Positions 23,497 to 32,448 of a DNA stretch of 64,000 nt are shown here, piece by piece. The translations under genes and the position numbers were made by a program. The notes beneath the pieces were generated by a model. It was not told where the DNA came from, searched no databases, and saw only the letters and a list, made by a program, of their open reading frames with translations. Every line of letters begins with the position of its first letter. Position 1 is the stretch's first letter. The DNA comes from Pseudomonadota bacterium (GTDB taxonomy: Bacteria; Pseudomonadota; Gammaproteobacteria; Burkholderiales; Burkholderiaceae_C): positions 110,294 to 174,293 of the forward strand of contig JAIUOW010000011.1 of the NCBI GenBank assembly GCA_020161775.1, in the 5' to 3' direction.

Positions 23497-25335
23497 ATGA
23501 AAACCCCTGTGTTCCGTGCGCGGCTTGCCGCGCTTCCGTTCGCCCTGTCGGGCACCTTTGCCGCCGCTTTTCCCGCGCTGGCGCAAACCCCGGCCCCCCT
23601 GCAGGTGGCCGCCCTGGGTGAAAACGTGGTGACCGCCACGCGCAGCCCCACCCGCACCGACGACCTGGTCAGCGAGGTGGTGGTGGTCCAGCGCAGCCAG
23701 ATCGAAGCGTCCACCGCGCGCACGCTGCCCGAGCTGCTGGCGCGCACCGCCGGCCTGCAGGTGAGCGCCAACGGCGCCACCGGCAAGACGTCCAGCGTGT
23801 TCATGCGCGGCACCGAATCGCGCCACACCATCCTGCTGATCGACGGCGTGCGCTTTGGCTCGGCCACGGCCGGCACGCCCAGCTGGGACAACATCCCGCT
23901 GGAGATGATCGAGCGCATCGAGGTGCTCAAGGGCCCGGCCTCGGCCCTGTACGGCAGCGAAGGCGTGGGCGGCGTGGTGCAGATCTTCACGCGCCAGGGC
24001 AAGCCCGGCTTTCACCCCTATGCGTCGGCCACCGTGGGCAGCGAACGCTGGCGCCAGTGGACGGGCGGCTTCACCGGCGGGCAGGGCGGCTGGACCTGGG
24101 CGCTGGGCCTGCAGCAGCTGCGCGAGCGGGGCCTGTCGTCCACCAATCCCAAGGTGCAGTTCGGCAACTTCAACCCCGACCTGGACCCGTTCACGCAGGA
24201 TGCGCTCAATGCCTCGGTGGCGCTGCAGATCAGCCCCGGCTGGCGCGCCGATGCATCGCTGCTGTATTCCGATGGCGTGAGCCATTTTGACGACGGCCCC
24301 GGGGTCGATGCCCGCTCGGCCGTGCGCGTGGCCACGCTGCAGGCGGGCATCCAGGGCCGCCTTACGCCCGGCTGGCAGACCGGGCTGCGCTTTGCGCAGG
24401 GCACGGATACCTCCAATGTGATCACCGCCGTGATGCCTGGCGCCTTCAAGACGCAGCAGGACCAGTGGACCTGGCAGAACGACATCGACACGCCGCTGGG
24501 CCTGCTGCTGGCCGGGCTGGAGCACCGCGAGCAGAAGATCAGCGGCTCCACTGCCTACACCGTCACGCAGCGCACCATCGAAGGCGTGTTTGCCGGCCTG
24601 AACGGCAGCCAGGGCGACCACAGCTGGCAGCTCAATGCGCGGCACGACCGCAATTCGCAGTTTGGTGGCAAAAGCACGGGCTTTGCGGGCTACGGCTACC
24701 GCATCAGCCCGGCCTGGCGGGTGAACGTGTCGCACGGCACCAGCTTTGTGGCGCCGTCGTTCAACCAGCTGTACTTCCCCGGCTTTGGCAATGCCGCGCT
24801 GCAGCCCGAGACCGCGAAGAACACCGACCTGGGCCTGACCTGGGCCGCCGGCGGGCACGAGGTGAAGCTGGTGCGCTTTGACAACCGCATCCGCAGCTAC
24901 ATGACCAACACCACGCTGCCGATCAACATCCCGCGCAGCCGCATTGACGGCTGGACGCTGGGCTACGAGGGCAAGCTGGGCGCCTGGAGCCTGCGCGCCG
25001 GGCTGGACACGCTGGACCCGCGCAACGAGGCCAACGGCCGCCAGTTGCCGCGACGCGCGAAGGAGCAGCTGTCGCTGGGCGCGGACCGGCGCAGCGGTGC
25101 CTGGCGCTACGGTGCGTCGCTGCTGCATGTGGGCACGCGGTTTGACGACGCGGCCAACACGCGCCGGCTGGACGCTTACACCACGCTGGACCTGTACACC
25201 GACTGGCAGGTGGCGCGCGACTGGAGCCTGCAGGCCAAGGTCAACAACCTGACTGGCCGCACCTACGAAACCAGCTACGGCTACAACCAGCCGGGGCGCG
25301 CGGTGTACTTCACCGTGCGCTGGCAGCCAAAATAA
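23497..25335 (+). CDS. btuB: TonB-dependent vitamin B12 receptor
   Basis: 612 residues. A Sec signal peptide (hydrophobic stretch ending AFPALAQ) is followed by a TonB-box-like segment (GENVVTATRSPTR), the plug domain (VFMRGTESRHTILLIDGVR) and a C-terminal beta barrel ending in aromatic VYFTVRWQPK, as expected for outer-membrane insertion. The riboswitch upstream fixes cobalamin as the likely ligand. ATG at 23497 is used because the signal peptide starts there. Confidence 0.92.
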   Translation: MKTPVFRARLAALPFALSGTFAAAFPALAQTPAPLQVAALGENVVTATRSPTRTDDLVSEVVVVQRSQIEASTARTLPELLARTAGLQVSANGATGKTSSVFMRGTESRHTILLIDGVRFGSATAGTPSWDNIPLEMIERIEVLKGPASALYGSEGVGGVVQIFTRQGKPGFHPYASATVGSERWRQWTGGFTGGQGGWTWALGLQQLRERGLSSTNPKVQFGNFNPDLDPFTQDALNASVALQISPGWRADASLLYSDGVSHFDDGPGVDARSAVRVATLQAGIQGRLTPGWQTGLRFAQGTDTSNVITAVMPGAFKTQQDQWTWQNDIDTPLGLLLAGLEHREQKISGSTAYTVTQRTIEGVFAGLNGSQGDHSWQLNARHDRNSQFGGKSTGFAGYGYRISPAWRVNVSHGTSFVAPSFNQLYFPGFGNAALQPETAKNTDLGLTWAAGGHEVKLVRFDNRIRSYMTNTTLPINIPRSRIDGWTLGYEGKLGAWSLRAGLDTLDPRNEANGRQLPRRAKEQLSLGADRRSGAWRYGASLLHVGTRFDDAANTRRLDAYTTLDLYTDWQVARDWSLQAKVNNLTGRTYETSYGYNQPGRAVYFTVRWQPK

Positions 25336-25342
25336 GCCGACC

Positions 25343-26179
25343 ATGACGCCCACGATGACGCCCACCGTGCCGCTTTCCATCCCGCAGGGGCCGCAACGCA
25401 TCGTCTGCCTGACCGAAGAGACGACCGAATGGCTGTACCTGCTCGGGCAGGAGGCGCGCATCGTGGGCATCTCGGGCTACACCGTGCGCCCGCGCCGCGC
25501 GCGGGAGGAAAAGCCCAGGGTCAGCGCCTTCCTGAGCGCCAAGATCGACAAGATCCTGGCGCTTGAGCCCGACTGCGTGTTCGGCTTTTCCGACCTGCAG
25601 GCCGACATTGCCAGTGCGCTCATCCGCCATGGCGTGCAGGTCACGGTGTTCAACCAGCGCAGCGTGGACGAGATTTTTGCCATGCTGTACCAGGTGGCGG
25701 CCATGGTGGGGCAGGCGCAGCACGGGCTTGAATTGCTGCAGGCCATGCGCGAACGCCTGCAGCAGATCGAAGCCGCGGGCCGCGCATTGCCGCGGCGCCC
25801 GCGCGTGTTTTTTGAGGAATGGGACGAGCCGCACATCAGCGCCATCCGCTGGGTGTCGCAGCTGGTGGGCATTGCGGGTGGGGACGACATCTTTCCCGAG
25901 CTGGCCATGCAAAGCCTGGGCAAGGACCGCATCATTGCCGACGGCGGCGAGATCGTGCGGCGCAACCCCGACATCATCATCGGCTCATGGTGCGGCAAGA
26001 AATTCCGCGCTGAAAAGGTGGCCGCGCGTGTTGGCTGGCAGACAGTGAATGCAGTGAAAAACGGGCAGCTGTTCGAGATCAAGTCGGCCGACATCCTGCA
26101 GCCCGGCCCGGCGGCGCTGACGGACGGCGTGGCGCAGCTGCACCGCATCATGGTGGATTGGGCGAAGCATCATGCGTGA
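25343..26179 (+). CDS. BtuF-like cobalamin-binding protein without signal peptide
   Basis: 278 residues of the periplasmic-binding-protein (helical backbone) family: PQRIVCLTEETTEWLYLLG, ILALEPDCVFGFSDLQ, and EEWDEPHISAIRWVSQL are shared with cobalamin-binding proteins. No hydrophobic export signal is present and no start codon lies upstream in frame, so it is probably cytoplasmic. It starts seven bases after btuB and overlaps cobU by eight bases. A second, exported BtuF follows, so this protein may serve a different step, for example handing on a corrinoid (inference). Confidence 0.8.
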   Translation: MTPTMTPTVPLSIPQGPQRIVCLTEETTEWLYLLGQEARIVGISGYTVRPRRAREEKPRVSAFLSAKIDKILALEPDCVFGFSDLQADIASALIRHGVQVTVFNQRSVDEIFAMLYQVAAMVGQAQHGLELLQAMRERLQQIEAAGRALPRRPRVFFEEWDEPHISAIRWVSQLVGIAGGDDIFPELAMQSLGKDRIIADGGEIVRRNPDIIIGSWCGKKFRAEKVAARVGWQTVNAVKNGQLFEIKSADILQPGPAALTDGVAQLHRIMVDWAKHHA

Positions 26180-26720
26180 GCTGATCCTGGGCGGGCAACG
26201 CAGCGGCAAGTCGGCGCGGGCGGAAACGCTGGCCGCGGATTGGCTGACGGCGTCGCCCGCGCACCGCGCGGTATTCGTTGCCACGGCCACCGCGTGGGAC
26301 GATGAAATACGCGAACGCATTGCGCGCCACCAGCGCGACCGCGCGCAGCGCGTGCCGGGGATGGTGACGGTGGAGGAGCCTGTCGGGTTGGCCCGTGCGC
26401 TTGCCGCGCACGACGATGCGCGCACGCTGGTGGTGGTGGATTGCCTGACGCTGTGGCTGACGAACCTGCTGATGCCTGCGCAAGGCGAGGCGGCGCCGGC
26501 TGAAGCTGCGGCAGCCACACTCGCTTCAACCATCACCGCCCACACTGGCCCCCTCATCCTCGTCAGCAATGAAATCGGCCTGGGCGTCATCCCCATGGGC
26601 CGGGAAACCCGCGCATTCGTTGATGCGCTGGGCCGCCTCAACCAGCAGGTGGCCGCCGCGTGCGACCGCGTGACGCTGATGGCGGCCGGCTTGCCGCTGA
26701 CGCTGAAAGGCAAGGCATGA
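26172..26720 (+). CDS. cobU: Adenosylcobinamide kinase / adenosylcobinamide-phosphate guanylyltransferase
   Basis: 182 residues. The P-loop GGQRSGKSARAE at the extreme N-terminus, FVATATAWDDEIRERIARH and the Walker-B-like VVDCLTLWLTN are those of CobU/CobP. It phosphorylates adenosylcobinamide and adds GMP, preparing the nucleotide loop. It overlaps both neighbours (8 bp and ATGA), showing tight coupling in the operon. Confidence 0.93.
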   Translation: MRELILGGQRSGKSARAETLAADWLTASPAHRAVFVATATAWDDEIRERIARHQRDRAQRVPGMVTVEEPVGLARALAAHDDARTLVVVDCLTLWLTNLLMPAQGEAAPAEAAAATLASTITAHTGPLILVSNEIGLGVIPMGRETRAFVDALGRLNQQVAAACDRVTLMAAGLPLTLKGKA

Positions 26721-27580
26721 ACAAGCTCCTGGCCGTGCTGCTGCTGTGCGCGGCCTTCAGTGCACAGGCCCTGCAAATCACCGACGACCGCGGCGTGAGC
26801 GTCACGCTGCCCGAAAGCCCCAGGCGCATCGTCACGCTGCTGCCGTCGCTGACCGAAAGCGTGTGTGCGCTGGGCCAGTGCCACCGCATCATCGGCGTGG
26901 ACCGTTACTCCAACTTCCCCGCGCAGGTCCGCGCGCTGCCCCAGGTGGGCGGTGGCGTCGACCCGAACATCGAGGCCGTGGTGGCGCTGAAGCCTGACGT
27001 GGTGCTCATGGCCACCTCGTCGCGCGGCGTGCAGCGGCTGGAATCGCTGGGCCTGAAGGTGCTGGCGCTGGAGCCCCGAAGCGTCGCCGACGCCCAGCGT
27101 GTGATGGGCAAGCTGGGCCAACTGCTGGAGGTGGCGGACGCCCCGCGTATCTGGCGCGGCATCGACGCGGGCGTGGCGGCCGCGGCGCAGTCGCTGCCGC
27201 CTTCGGTGCGCGGGCTGCGGGTGTATTACGAGGTCAGCGTGGGCGGCTATGCGGCCGGGCCCACGTCGTTCATTGGCGAGACGCTGGCCCGCCTGGGCGT
27301 GCAGAACATCGTGGGGCCACAGCTTGGGCCTTACCCGCGCGTCAACCCTGAATTCGTGGTGCGCGCCAACCCCGACATCATCCTGATCGGCCAGCGCAAC
27401 GTGGCGGGCATGGCGCAACGCCCCGGCTGGGCTGGCATGCGCGCTTTGCGCGAACAGCGCGTGTGTGTGTTCACGCCGGAAGAATCCGACGTGCTGGTGC
27501 GCGCTGGTCCGCGGATGGCCGAAGGCGCGCGGCTGCTGGCGCGCTGCATTGCCGACAAGGGCGGGGCGGCCGTCAAATGA
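26717..27580 (+). CDS. btuF: Periplasmic vitamin B12-binding protein
   Basis: 287 residues from ATG 26717. A short signal peptide (NKLLAVLLLCAAFSAQA) precedes the binding domain: PRRIVTLLPSLTESVCALG, then VDRYSNFP and DPNIEAVVALKPDVVL, as in BtuF. It delivers cobalamin to BtuCD. The gene overlaps cobU and btuC by ATGA junctions. Confidence 0.92.
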   Translation: MNKLLAVLLLCAAFSAQALQITDDRGVSVTLPESPRRIVTLLPSLTESVCALGQCHRIIGVDRYSNFPAQVRALPQVGGGVDPNIEAVVALKPDVVLMATSSRGVQRLESLGLKVLALEPRSVADAQRVMGKLGQLLEVADAPRIWRGIDAGVAAAAQSLPPSVRGLRVYYEVSVGGYAAGPTSFIGETLARLGVQNIVGPQLGPYPRVNPEFVVRANPDIILIGQRNVAGMAQRPGWAGMRALREQRVCVFTPEESDVLVRAGPRMAEGARLLARCIADKGGAAVK

Positions 27581-28584
27581 ACAGCGCGCGCACCCTGTGG
27601 CTGGGCGCGGCGCTGCTGCTGGCCGCTGCCGCCGTGCTGGCCGTGGGCGCGGGCGTGGGCAGCACCGGCTTTGCCAGCGTGCTGCAGGCCTGGCACGACC
27701 CGGTGGCCTGGCAGATCGTGTGGGACATCCGGCTGCCGCGCACGCTGGGCGCATGGCTGGCTGGCGCGCTGCTGGGCTTGGCGGGTGCGGTGGCGCAGGG
27801 GCTGTTTCGCAACCCGCTGGCCGACCCTTACCTGCTGGGCAGCGCATCGGGCGCGGCACTGGGCGTGGCGGTGGCGCTGGCGCTGTTTGGTGTGTCACCC
27901 TTCGCCACGCAATGGGTGGCGCGTCTGGGGCTGACGGGTGCCGCCTTTATCGGTGCGGTGCTGGGCGTGCTGCTCACGCTGGCGCTGGCCAAGGGCGTGC
28001 ATCACACGTTGCGGCTGCTGCTGGCCGGCGTGATCGTGGGCGTGGTGCTGAGCGCGGCGCGCGACCTGATCACGATTGCCGTGCCCGATGTGCTGCAGGC
28101 CATGCAGGCCTTCACGCTGGGCAGCACCGGCTTTGTGGGCTGGTCGTCGTGCCTGGTGATGGCAGCCGTGTTGCTGCCCGCGGCCACGCTGGCCTGGGCG
28201 CTGGGGCGCGGGCTGGACGGCCTGGCGCTGGGGGAATCGACCGCGCAGAGCCTGGGGGTGCCGCTGGCGCTGATGCGCACGCTGCTGGTGGCCGTGCTGG
28301 CCCTGGCCACCGGCGCGGCGGTGGCGCAGACCGGGCTGATTGCCTTTGTGGGCCTGGCCGCGCCGCACCTGGTGCGCTCCATCGTCAAAACCACGCACGG
28401 CCGCCTGGTGCTGTTGAGCGCCGCCATGGGCGGGCTGCTGCTGATGGCGGCTGACGTGCTGGCGCGCTGGGTGATTGCGCCGCAGGAACTGCCCGTGGGC
28501 GTGCTGACCGCGCTGCTGGGCGGCGGCTACCTGCTGTGGCTGATGCACCGGGGCGGCGGGCTGGGTGGAAGGGCATCGCGATGA
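27577..28584 (+). CDS. btuC: Vitamin B12 ABC transporter permease (FecCD family)
   Basis: 335 residues with about ten membrane segments. The FecCD/BtuC signatures RLPRTLGAWLAGALLGLAGA, then FRNPLADPYLLGSASGA, are present, as is the late cytoplasmic segment VGLAAPHLVRSI that couples to the ATPase. It starts inside the btuF stop (ATGA) and ends inside the btuD start, so btuFCD are translated together. Confidence 0.93.
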   Translation: MNSARTLWLGAALLLAAAAVLAVGAGVGSTGFASVLQAWHDPVAWQIVWDIRLPRTLGAWLAGALLGLAGAVAQGLFRNPLADPYLLGSASGAALGVAVALALFGVSPFATQWVARLGLTGAAFIGAVLGVLLTLALAKGVHHTLRLLLAGVIVGVVLSAARDLITIAVPDVLQAMQAFTLGSTGFVGWSSCLVMAAVLLPAATLAWALGRGLDGLALGESTAQSLGVPLALMRTLLVAVLALATGAAVAQTGLIAFVGLAAPHLVRSIVKTTHGRLVLLSAAMGGLLLMAADVLARWVIAPQELPVGVLTALLGGGYLLWLMHRGGGLGGRASR

Positions 28585-29339
28585 ACGCGCTGCAAGCCAC
28601 CGGCCTGCACGTGTCGCTGGGCGGCATGCCGGTGCTGCACGGGATCGACCTGGCGCTGCCGGCGGGGCGCTGGACGGCCATCGTCGGGCCCAATGGCGCA
28701 GGCAAGTCCACGCTGCTCAAGGCGCTGGCCGGGCTGCTGCCCCATGGAGGCCACGTGGCGCTGCTGGGCCGGTCGATGGCGCAGCTGCCGCAGCGCGAAC
28801 GCGCGCGCGCGCTGTCGTGGCTGGGGCAGGGCGACGTGGGCGCCGACGACCTGCCGGTGTACGACGTGGCCATGCTGGGCCGGCTGCCGCACCAGCCGTG
28901 GCTGGCGCCACCGTCAGCGGCCGACCGCGCGGCGGTGGAGCAGGCCTTGCGCGCGACGCAGGCCTGGGACTGGCGCGAGCGGTCGCTGGGCGCGCTGTCG
29001 GGTGGCGAACGCCAGCGCGTGCTGCTGGCGCGCGCGCTGGCGGTGCAGGCGCAGGTGCTGCTGATGGACGAACCCCTGTCCAACCTGGACCCGCCGCACC
29101 AGGCCGACTGGCTGGCGCTGGTGCGCGCGCTGGTGGCGCAGGGCAAAACCGTGGTCAGCGTGCTGCATGAAATCTCGTTCGCATTGCATGCCGATGAGCT
29201 GGTGGTGATGGACGGTGGCCGTGTGACGCACCAGGGGCCATGCGACGACGCGGCAACGCATCGTGCGATGGAAAACGTCTTTGGCGGGCGCATCGCCATC
29301 CACCGCCTTGCGCACGGATGGGTCGCCATCCCGAAGTGA
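28581..29339 (+). CDS. btuD: Vitamin B12 ABC transporter ATPase
   Basis: 252 residues. Walker A GPNGAGKST, signature LSGGERQRVLLARAL, Walker B VLLMDEPLSNLD and the switch histidine VLHEI are all intact. It powers BtuC. ATG at 28581 overlaps the btuC stop. The following cobO gene starts 29 bp downstream. Confidence 0.93.
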   Translation: MNALQATGLHVSLGGMPVLHGIDLALPAGRWTAIVGPNGAGKSTLLKALAGLLPHGGHVALLGRSMAQLPQRERARALSWLGQGDVGADDLPVYDVAMLGRLPHQPWLAPPSAADRAAVEQALRATQAWDWRERSLGALSGGERQRVLLARALAVQAQVLLMDEPLSNLDPPHQADWLALVRALVAQGKTVVSVLHEISFALHADELVVMDGGRVTHQGPCDDAATHRAMENVFGGRIAIHRLAHGWVAIPK

Positions 29340-29368
29340 AAATAATTGGAATCTGACCCCCATTAAAA

Positions 29369-29938
29369 ATGCAGATCGAAACGCCTCCTTCCGCCAAGCC
29401 GTATGACAAGCCCGAGGGCGAGCGGCGCGGCATCATCATCGTGAACACCGGCGACGGCAAGGGCAAGAGCACGGCGGCATTCGGGCTGGCGCTGCGCGCG
29501 CATGGGCGGGGCAAGGCGGTGCAGATTTACCAGTTCATGAAAGTGCCCACGGCGCGGTTTGGGGAGCACCGCATGTTCGAGCAGATCGGCATCCCCATCG
29601 AAGGCTTGGGCGATGGGTTCAGCTGGAAAAGCCAGGACCTGGAGCATTCCGCGCAGTTGGCGCGCGACGGCTGGCAGAAGGCGCGCGCCACCATCCTGGC
29701 GGGCGAACATTTCCTGGTGGTGCTGGACGAGATCACCTACCCGCTGATCTACGGCTGGCTGCCCTTGCAGGACGTGCTGGACACGCTGCGCGCGCGTCCC
29801 ACGCATGTGCATGTGTGCCTCACGGGTCGGCGCTGCCCGCCCGAGATCATCGAGCTGGCCGACACGGTGACCGAGATGACCAAGATCAAGCACGCGTTCA
29901 ATGCGGGCGTGCCGGCGCAGCGCGGCATTGAAGATTGA
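29369..29938 (+). CDS. cobO: Cob(I)yrinic acid a,c-diamide adenosyltransferase
   Basis: 189 residues. The P-loop VNTGDGKGKSTAAFG and later ILAGEHFLVVLDEITYPL are diagnostic of the CobA/CobO/BtuR family, which transfers the adenosyl group of ATP to cob(I)alamin or cobyrinate. It provides AdoCbl for the salvage route and the likely ligand of the riboswitch. It lies between btuD and cbiB with short gaps. Confidence 0.94.
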   Translation: MQIETPPSAKPYDKPEGERRGIIIVNTGDGKGKSTAAFGLALRAHGRGKAVQIYQFMKVPTARFGEHRMFEQIGIPIEGLGDGFSWKSQDLEHSAQLARDGWQKARATILAGEHFLVVLDEITYPLIYGWLPLQDVLDTLRARPTHVHVCLTGRRCPPEIIELADTVTEMTKIKHAFNAGVPAQRGIED

Positions 29939-29947
29939 CAGGCTGGC

Positions 29948-30931
29948 ATGAGCTTCACCACCGCCGTCATGGCCCTGCTGGCCGCGCTGGCCATCGACCG
30001 CTGGCGGGGCGAGCCGCCCGCGCGGCTGCACCCCGTGGTGTGGATGGGCCACTACCTGGTGTGGGCCGGGCGGCGCATTGCGCCTGGCGTGCCGCACGGC
30101 GGCAAGGACTGGCGCGCGTTCTGGGCCGGCGGGTTGGCGTGGAGCGTGGGTGTGTGGGTAGTCCTGCTCGTGAGTCATGTGCTGGTGGGCCTGAGCCTGG
30201 CCTTGCCCCTGCTGCTGCCCACCGGGCTGGATTGGCTATGGCATGGGGCCGCCGGGCTGCTGCTGGGCCTGCTGCTCAAGCCGCTGCTGGCCTGGCGCAT
30301 GCTGCATGAGGAAGTTGCGGCGGTGGAGACCGCGCTGGCGGATTCGCTGGACGCAGGCCGCACGCAGCTGGCCCGGCTGGTCAGCCGCGACGTGACGCAG
30401 CTGAGCGAGGCGCAGGTGCGCGAAAGCGCCATCGAGTCCCTGGCCGAGAACCTCAACGACTCGGTGGTGGCGCCGGTGTTCTGGTTCGTGCTGCTGGGCC
30501 TGCCGGGCGCGGCGGTGTACCGCTTTGCCAACACGGCGGACGCCATGTGGGGCTACCGCGGCCTGCGCGGCGGGCGCTACTGGGAATGGGCGGGCAAATG
30601 GGCGGCGCACGCCGACGACCTGCTGTCGTGGGTGCCAGCGCGCATCACGGCGGCGCTGCTGGTGCTGGCCGGTGGTGGACAACGTCTTGCAGGCTTGCGT
30701 CAAGAGGCCGGGCGCACACCGTCACCCAACAGCGGCTGGCCGATGGCCGCCATGGCGATGGCGTTGGGTGTGCGGCTGGGCAAGCCGGGCGTGTATGTGC
30801 TGAACGAAGCGGGCCGCGCGCCGCTGGCGGCCGACACGCAGCGCGCCAGGGTGCTGGCGCAGCGTGCGGTAACGGCGCTGGTGCTGCTGGCCGTGCCCTG
30901 CCTGCTGGCGGTGTGGGGAGGCGCGGCATGA
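29948..30931 (+). CDS. cbiB: Adenosylcobinamide-phosphate synthase
   Basis: 327 residues, an integral membrane protein. LDRWRGEPPARLHPVVWMGH-type sequence (IDRWRGEPPARLHPVVWMG) at the N-terminus and SVVAPVFWFVLLGLPGAAVYRFANTADAMWGY in the centre, quoted here only in part, are CbiB/CobD signatures. It attaches aminopropanol or its phosphate to adenosylcobyrate. The gene for the L-threonine-phosphate decarboxylase that makes this precursor is not in the window. Confidence 0.92.
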   Translation: MSFTTAVMALLAALAIDRWRGEPPARLHPVVWMGHYLVWAGRRIAPGVPHGGKDWRAFWAGGLAWSVGVWVVLLVSHVLVGLSLALPLLLPTGLDWLWHGAAGLLLGLLLKPLLAWRMLHEEVAAVETALADSLDAGRTQLARLVSRDVTQLSEAQVRESAIESLAENLNDSVVAPVFWFVLLGLPGAAVYRFANTADAMWGYRGLRGGRYWEWAGKWAAHADDLLSWVPARITAALLVLAGGGQRLAGLRQEAGRTPSPNSGWPMAAMAMALGVRLGKPGVYVLNEAGRAPLAADTQRARVLAQRAVTALVLLAVPCLLAVWGGAA

Positions 30932-32382
30932 CGGCCCGCTGCGTCATGGTGCTGGGCACCACCAGCGGCGCCGGCAAAAGCTGGCTGACCACGGCGCTAT
31001 GCCGCTGGTATGCGCGCCAGGGGCTCAAGGTTGCTCCGTTCAAGGCGCAGAACATGAGCAACAACGCGAGGGTGGTTGCCGGTGGCGAGATCGGCAGCGC
31101 GCAGTACTTTCAGGCACTGGCCGCACGCGCGGTACCCGATGTGCGGATGAACCCCTTGCTGCTCAAGCCCGAGCACGACACCCACAGCCAGGTGGTGCTG
31201 ATGGGGCAGGTGGACGCCGAGCTGTCGCGCATGGCCTGGCGTGGGCGCAGCGCCAGTGTGTGGCCCGTGATCGCACAGGCACTGGACGAACTGCGGGCCG
31301 AGAACGACGTGGTCGTGATCGAAGGCGCGGGCTCGCCGGCCGAGATCAACCTGCACGACAGCGACATCGTGAACATGCGCGTGGCGCTGCACTGCAATGC
31401 GCGCTGCCTGCTGGTGACCGACATCGACCGCGGCGGCGCGTTTGCCCACCTGTACGGCACCTGGGCTTTGCTGCCCGAGGCCGAGCGCGCATTGATCGGC
31501 GGCTTTGTGCTCAACAAGTTCCGCGGTGACGCGACGCTGCTGGCGCCCGCGCCGCAGATGCTGCAGGACATGACCGGTGTGCCCACCGTGGCCACGCTGC
31601 CCATGTGGTGGCAGCACGGCCTGCCCGAGGAAGATGGTGTGTTCGATGACCGCGCCCGCAGCAGCGGCGCGGTCAGCAAAACCATTGCCGTGATCGCCTA
31701 CCCGCGTATCAGCAACCTGGACGAATTCCAGCCGCTCAAGAACATCCCCGGCGTGCGCCTGGTCTGGGCGCGCACACCGGCCGACTGCGCGGGGGCTGAC
31801 TGGATCATCCTGCCCGGCAGCAAGCACACCAGTGGCGACCTGGCCTGGCTGCGCGCGCAGGGGCTGGACGCCGCCGTGGCCGCGCATGCGGCGCAGGGCA
31901 GGGCGGTGCTGGGCATTTGCGGCGGGCTGCAGATGCTGGGCGAGGCGCTGATTGATCCGCACGGTATTGACGGCAATGCGCCCGGCCTGGGCCTGCTGCC
32001 GCTGGTGACGGTGTTTGAGCAGGCCAAGACCGTGCAGCGCACGCAGACGCTGTTTGGCAATGTGGCTGGTGCGTGGCAGGCGCTGTCGGGCACCCCGGTG
32101 CAGGGCTATGAAATCCACCACGGCCAGACGGCGCAGCACCCGGCCATGGCCGCCGCGGGCAACGTCGCGCAGGCCGTGCTGCCCGGCGGCCTGGGCTGGC
32201 AGAACAACACAGGCAACGTGCTGGGCTGCTACCTGCACGGCCTGTTTGAAGACCCGGCCGTGCTGCAGGCCCTGTTTGGCGCGGCTACCCCCACGCTGGA
32301 CAGCGTGTTTGACGGCCTGGCGGACTACATTGATGCCCACTTCGCCCCCTCTGTCATCCCGGACTTGATCCGGGATCCATGA
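30928..32382 (+). CDS. cobQ: Cobyric acid synthase, C-terminus supplied by a repeat
   Basis: 484 residues. The N-terminal P-loop GTTSGAGKSWLTTALC and the C-terminal class I amidotransferase domain, with the nucleophile in GICGGLQMLG and the histidine in GCYLHGLFE, are complete. It amidates four side chains of the corrin. The last ten residues (SVIPDLIRDP) are encoded by the REP-like element at 32352-32443, which has replaced or extended the native end. ATGA overlap with cbiB. Confidence 0.93.
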   Translation: MTARCVMVLGTTSGAGKSWLTTALCRWYARQGLKVAPFKAQNMSNNARVVAGGEIGSAQYFQALAARAVPDVRMNPLLLKPEHDTHSQVVLMGQVDAELSRMAWRGRSASVWPVIAQALDELRAENDVVVIEGAGSPAEINLHDSDIVNMRVALHCNARCLLVTDIDRGGAFAHLYGTWALLPEAERALIGGFVLNKFRGDATLLAPAPQMLQDMTGVPTVATLPMWWQHGLPEEDGVFDDRARSSGAVSKTIAVIAYPRISNLDEFQPLKNIPGVRLVWARTPADCAGADWIILPGSKHTSGDLAWLRAQGLDAAVAAHAAQGRAVLGICGGLQMLGEALIDPHGIDGNAPGLGLLPLVTVFEQAKTVQRTQTLFGNVAGAWQALSGTPVQGYEIHHGQTAQHPAMAAAGNVAQAVLPGGLGWQNNTGNVLGCYLHGLFEDPAVLQALFGAATPTLDSVFDGLADYIDAHFAPSVIPDLIRDP

Positions 32383-32443
32383 CACTGTGCCGATGACCTT
32401 TCTTCAACGCCCACATGGATTGCGGGTCAAGCCCGCAATGACA
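32352..32443. repeat. Composite REP-like element between cobQ and cobT
   Basis: 92 bp made of two hairpins, ATCCCGGA-cttga-TCCGGGAT and ATTGCGGG-tcaa-GCCCGCAAT, with outer ends TGTCAT and ATGACA inverted. The same composite is tandemly repeated at 44724-45319 and occurs in variant form at 54547-54617. Here it provides the cobQ stop codon and ends five bases before the cobT start. Confidence 0.85.
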
Positions 32444-32448
32444 GCACT

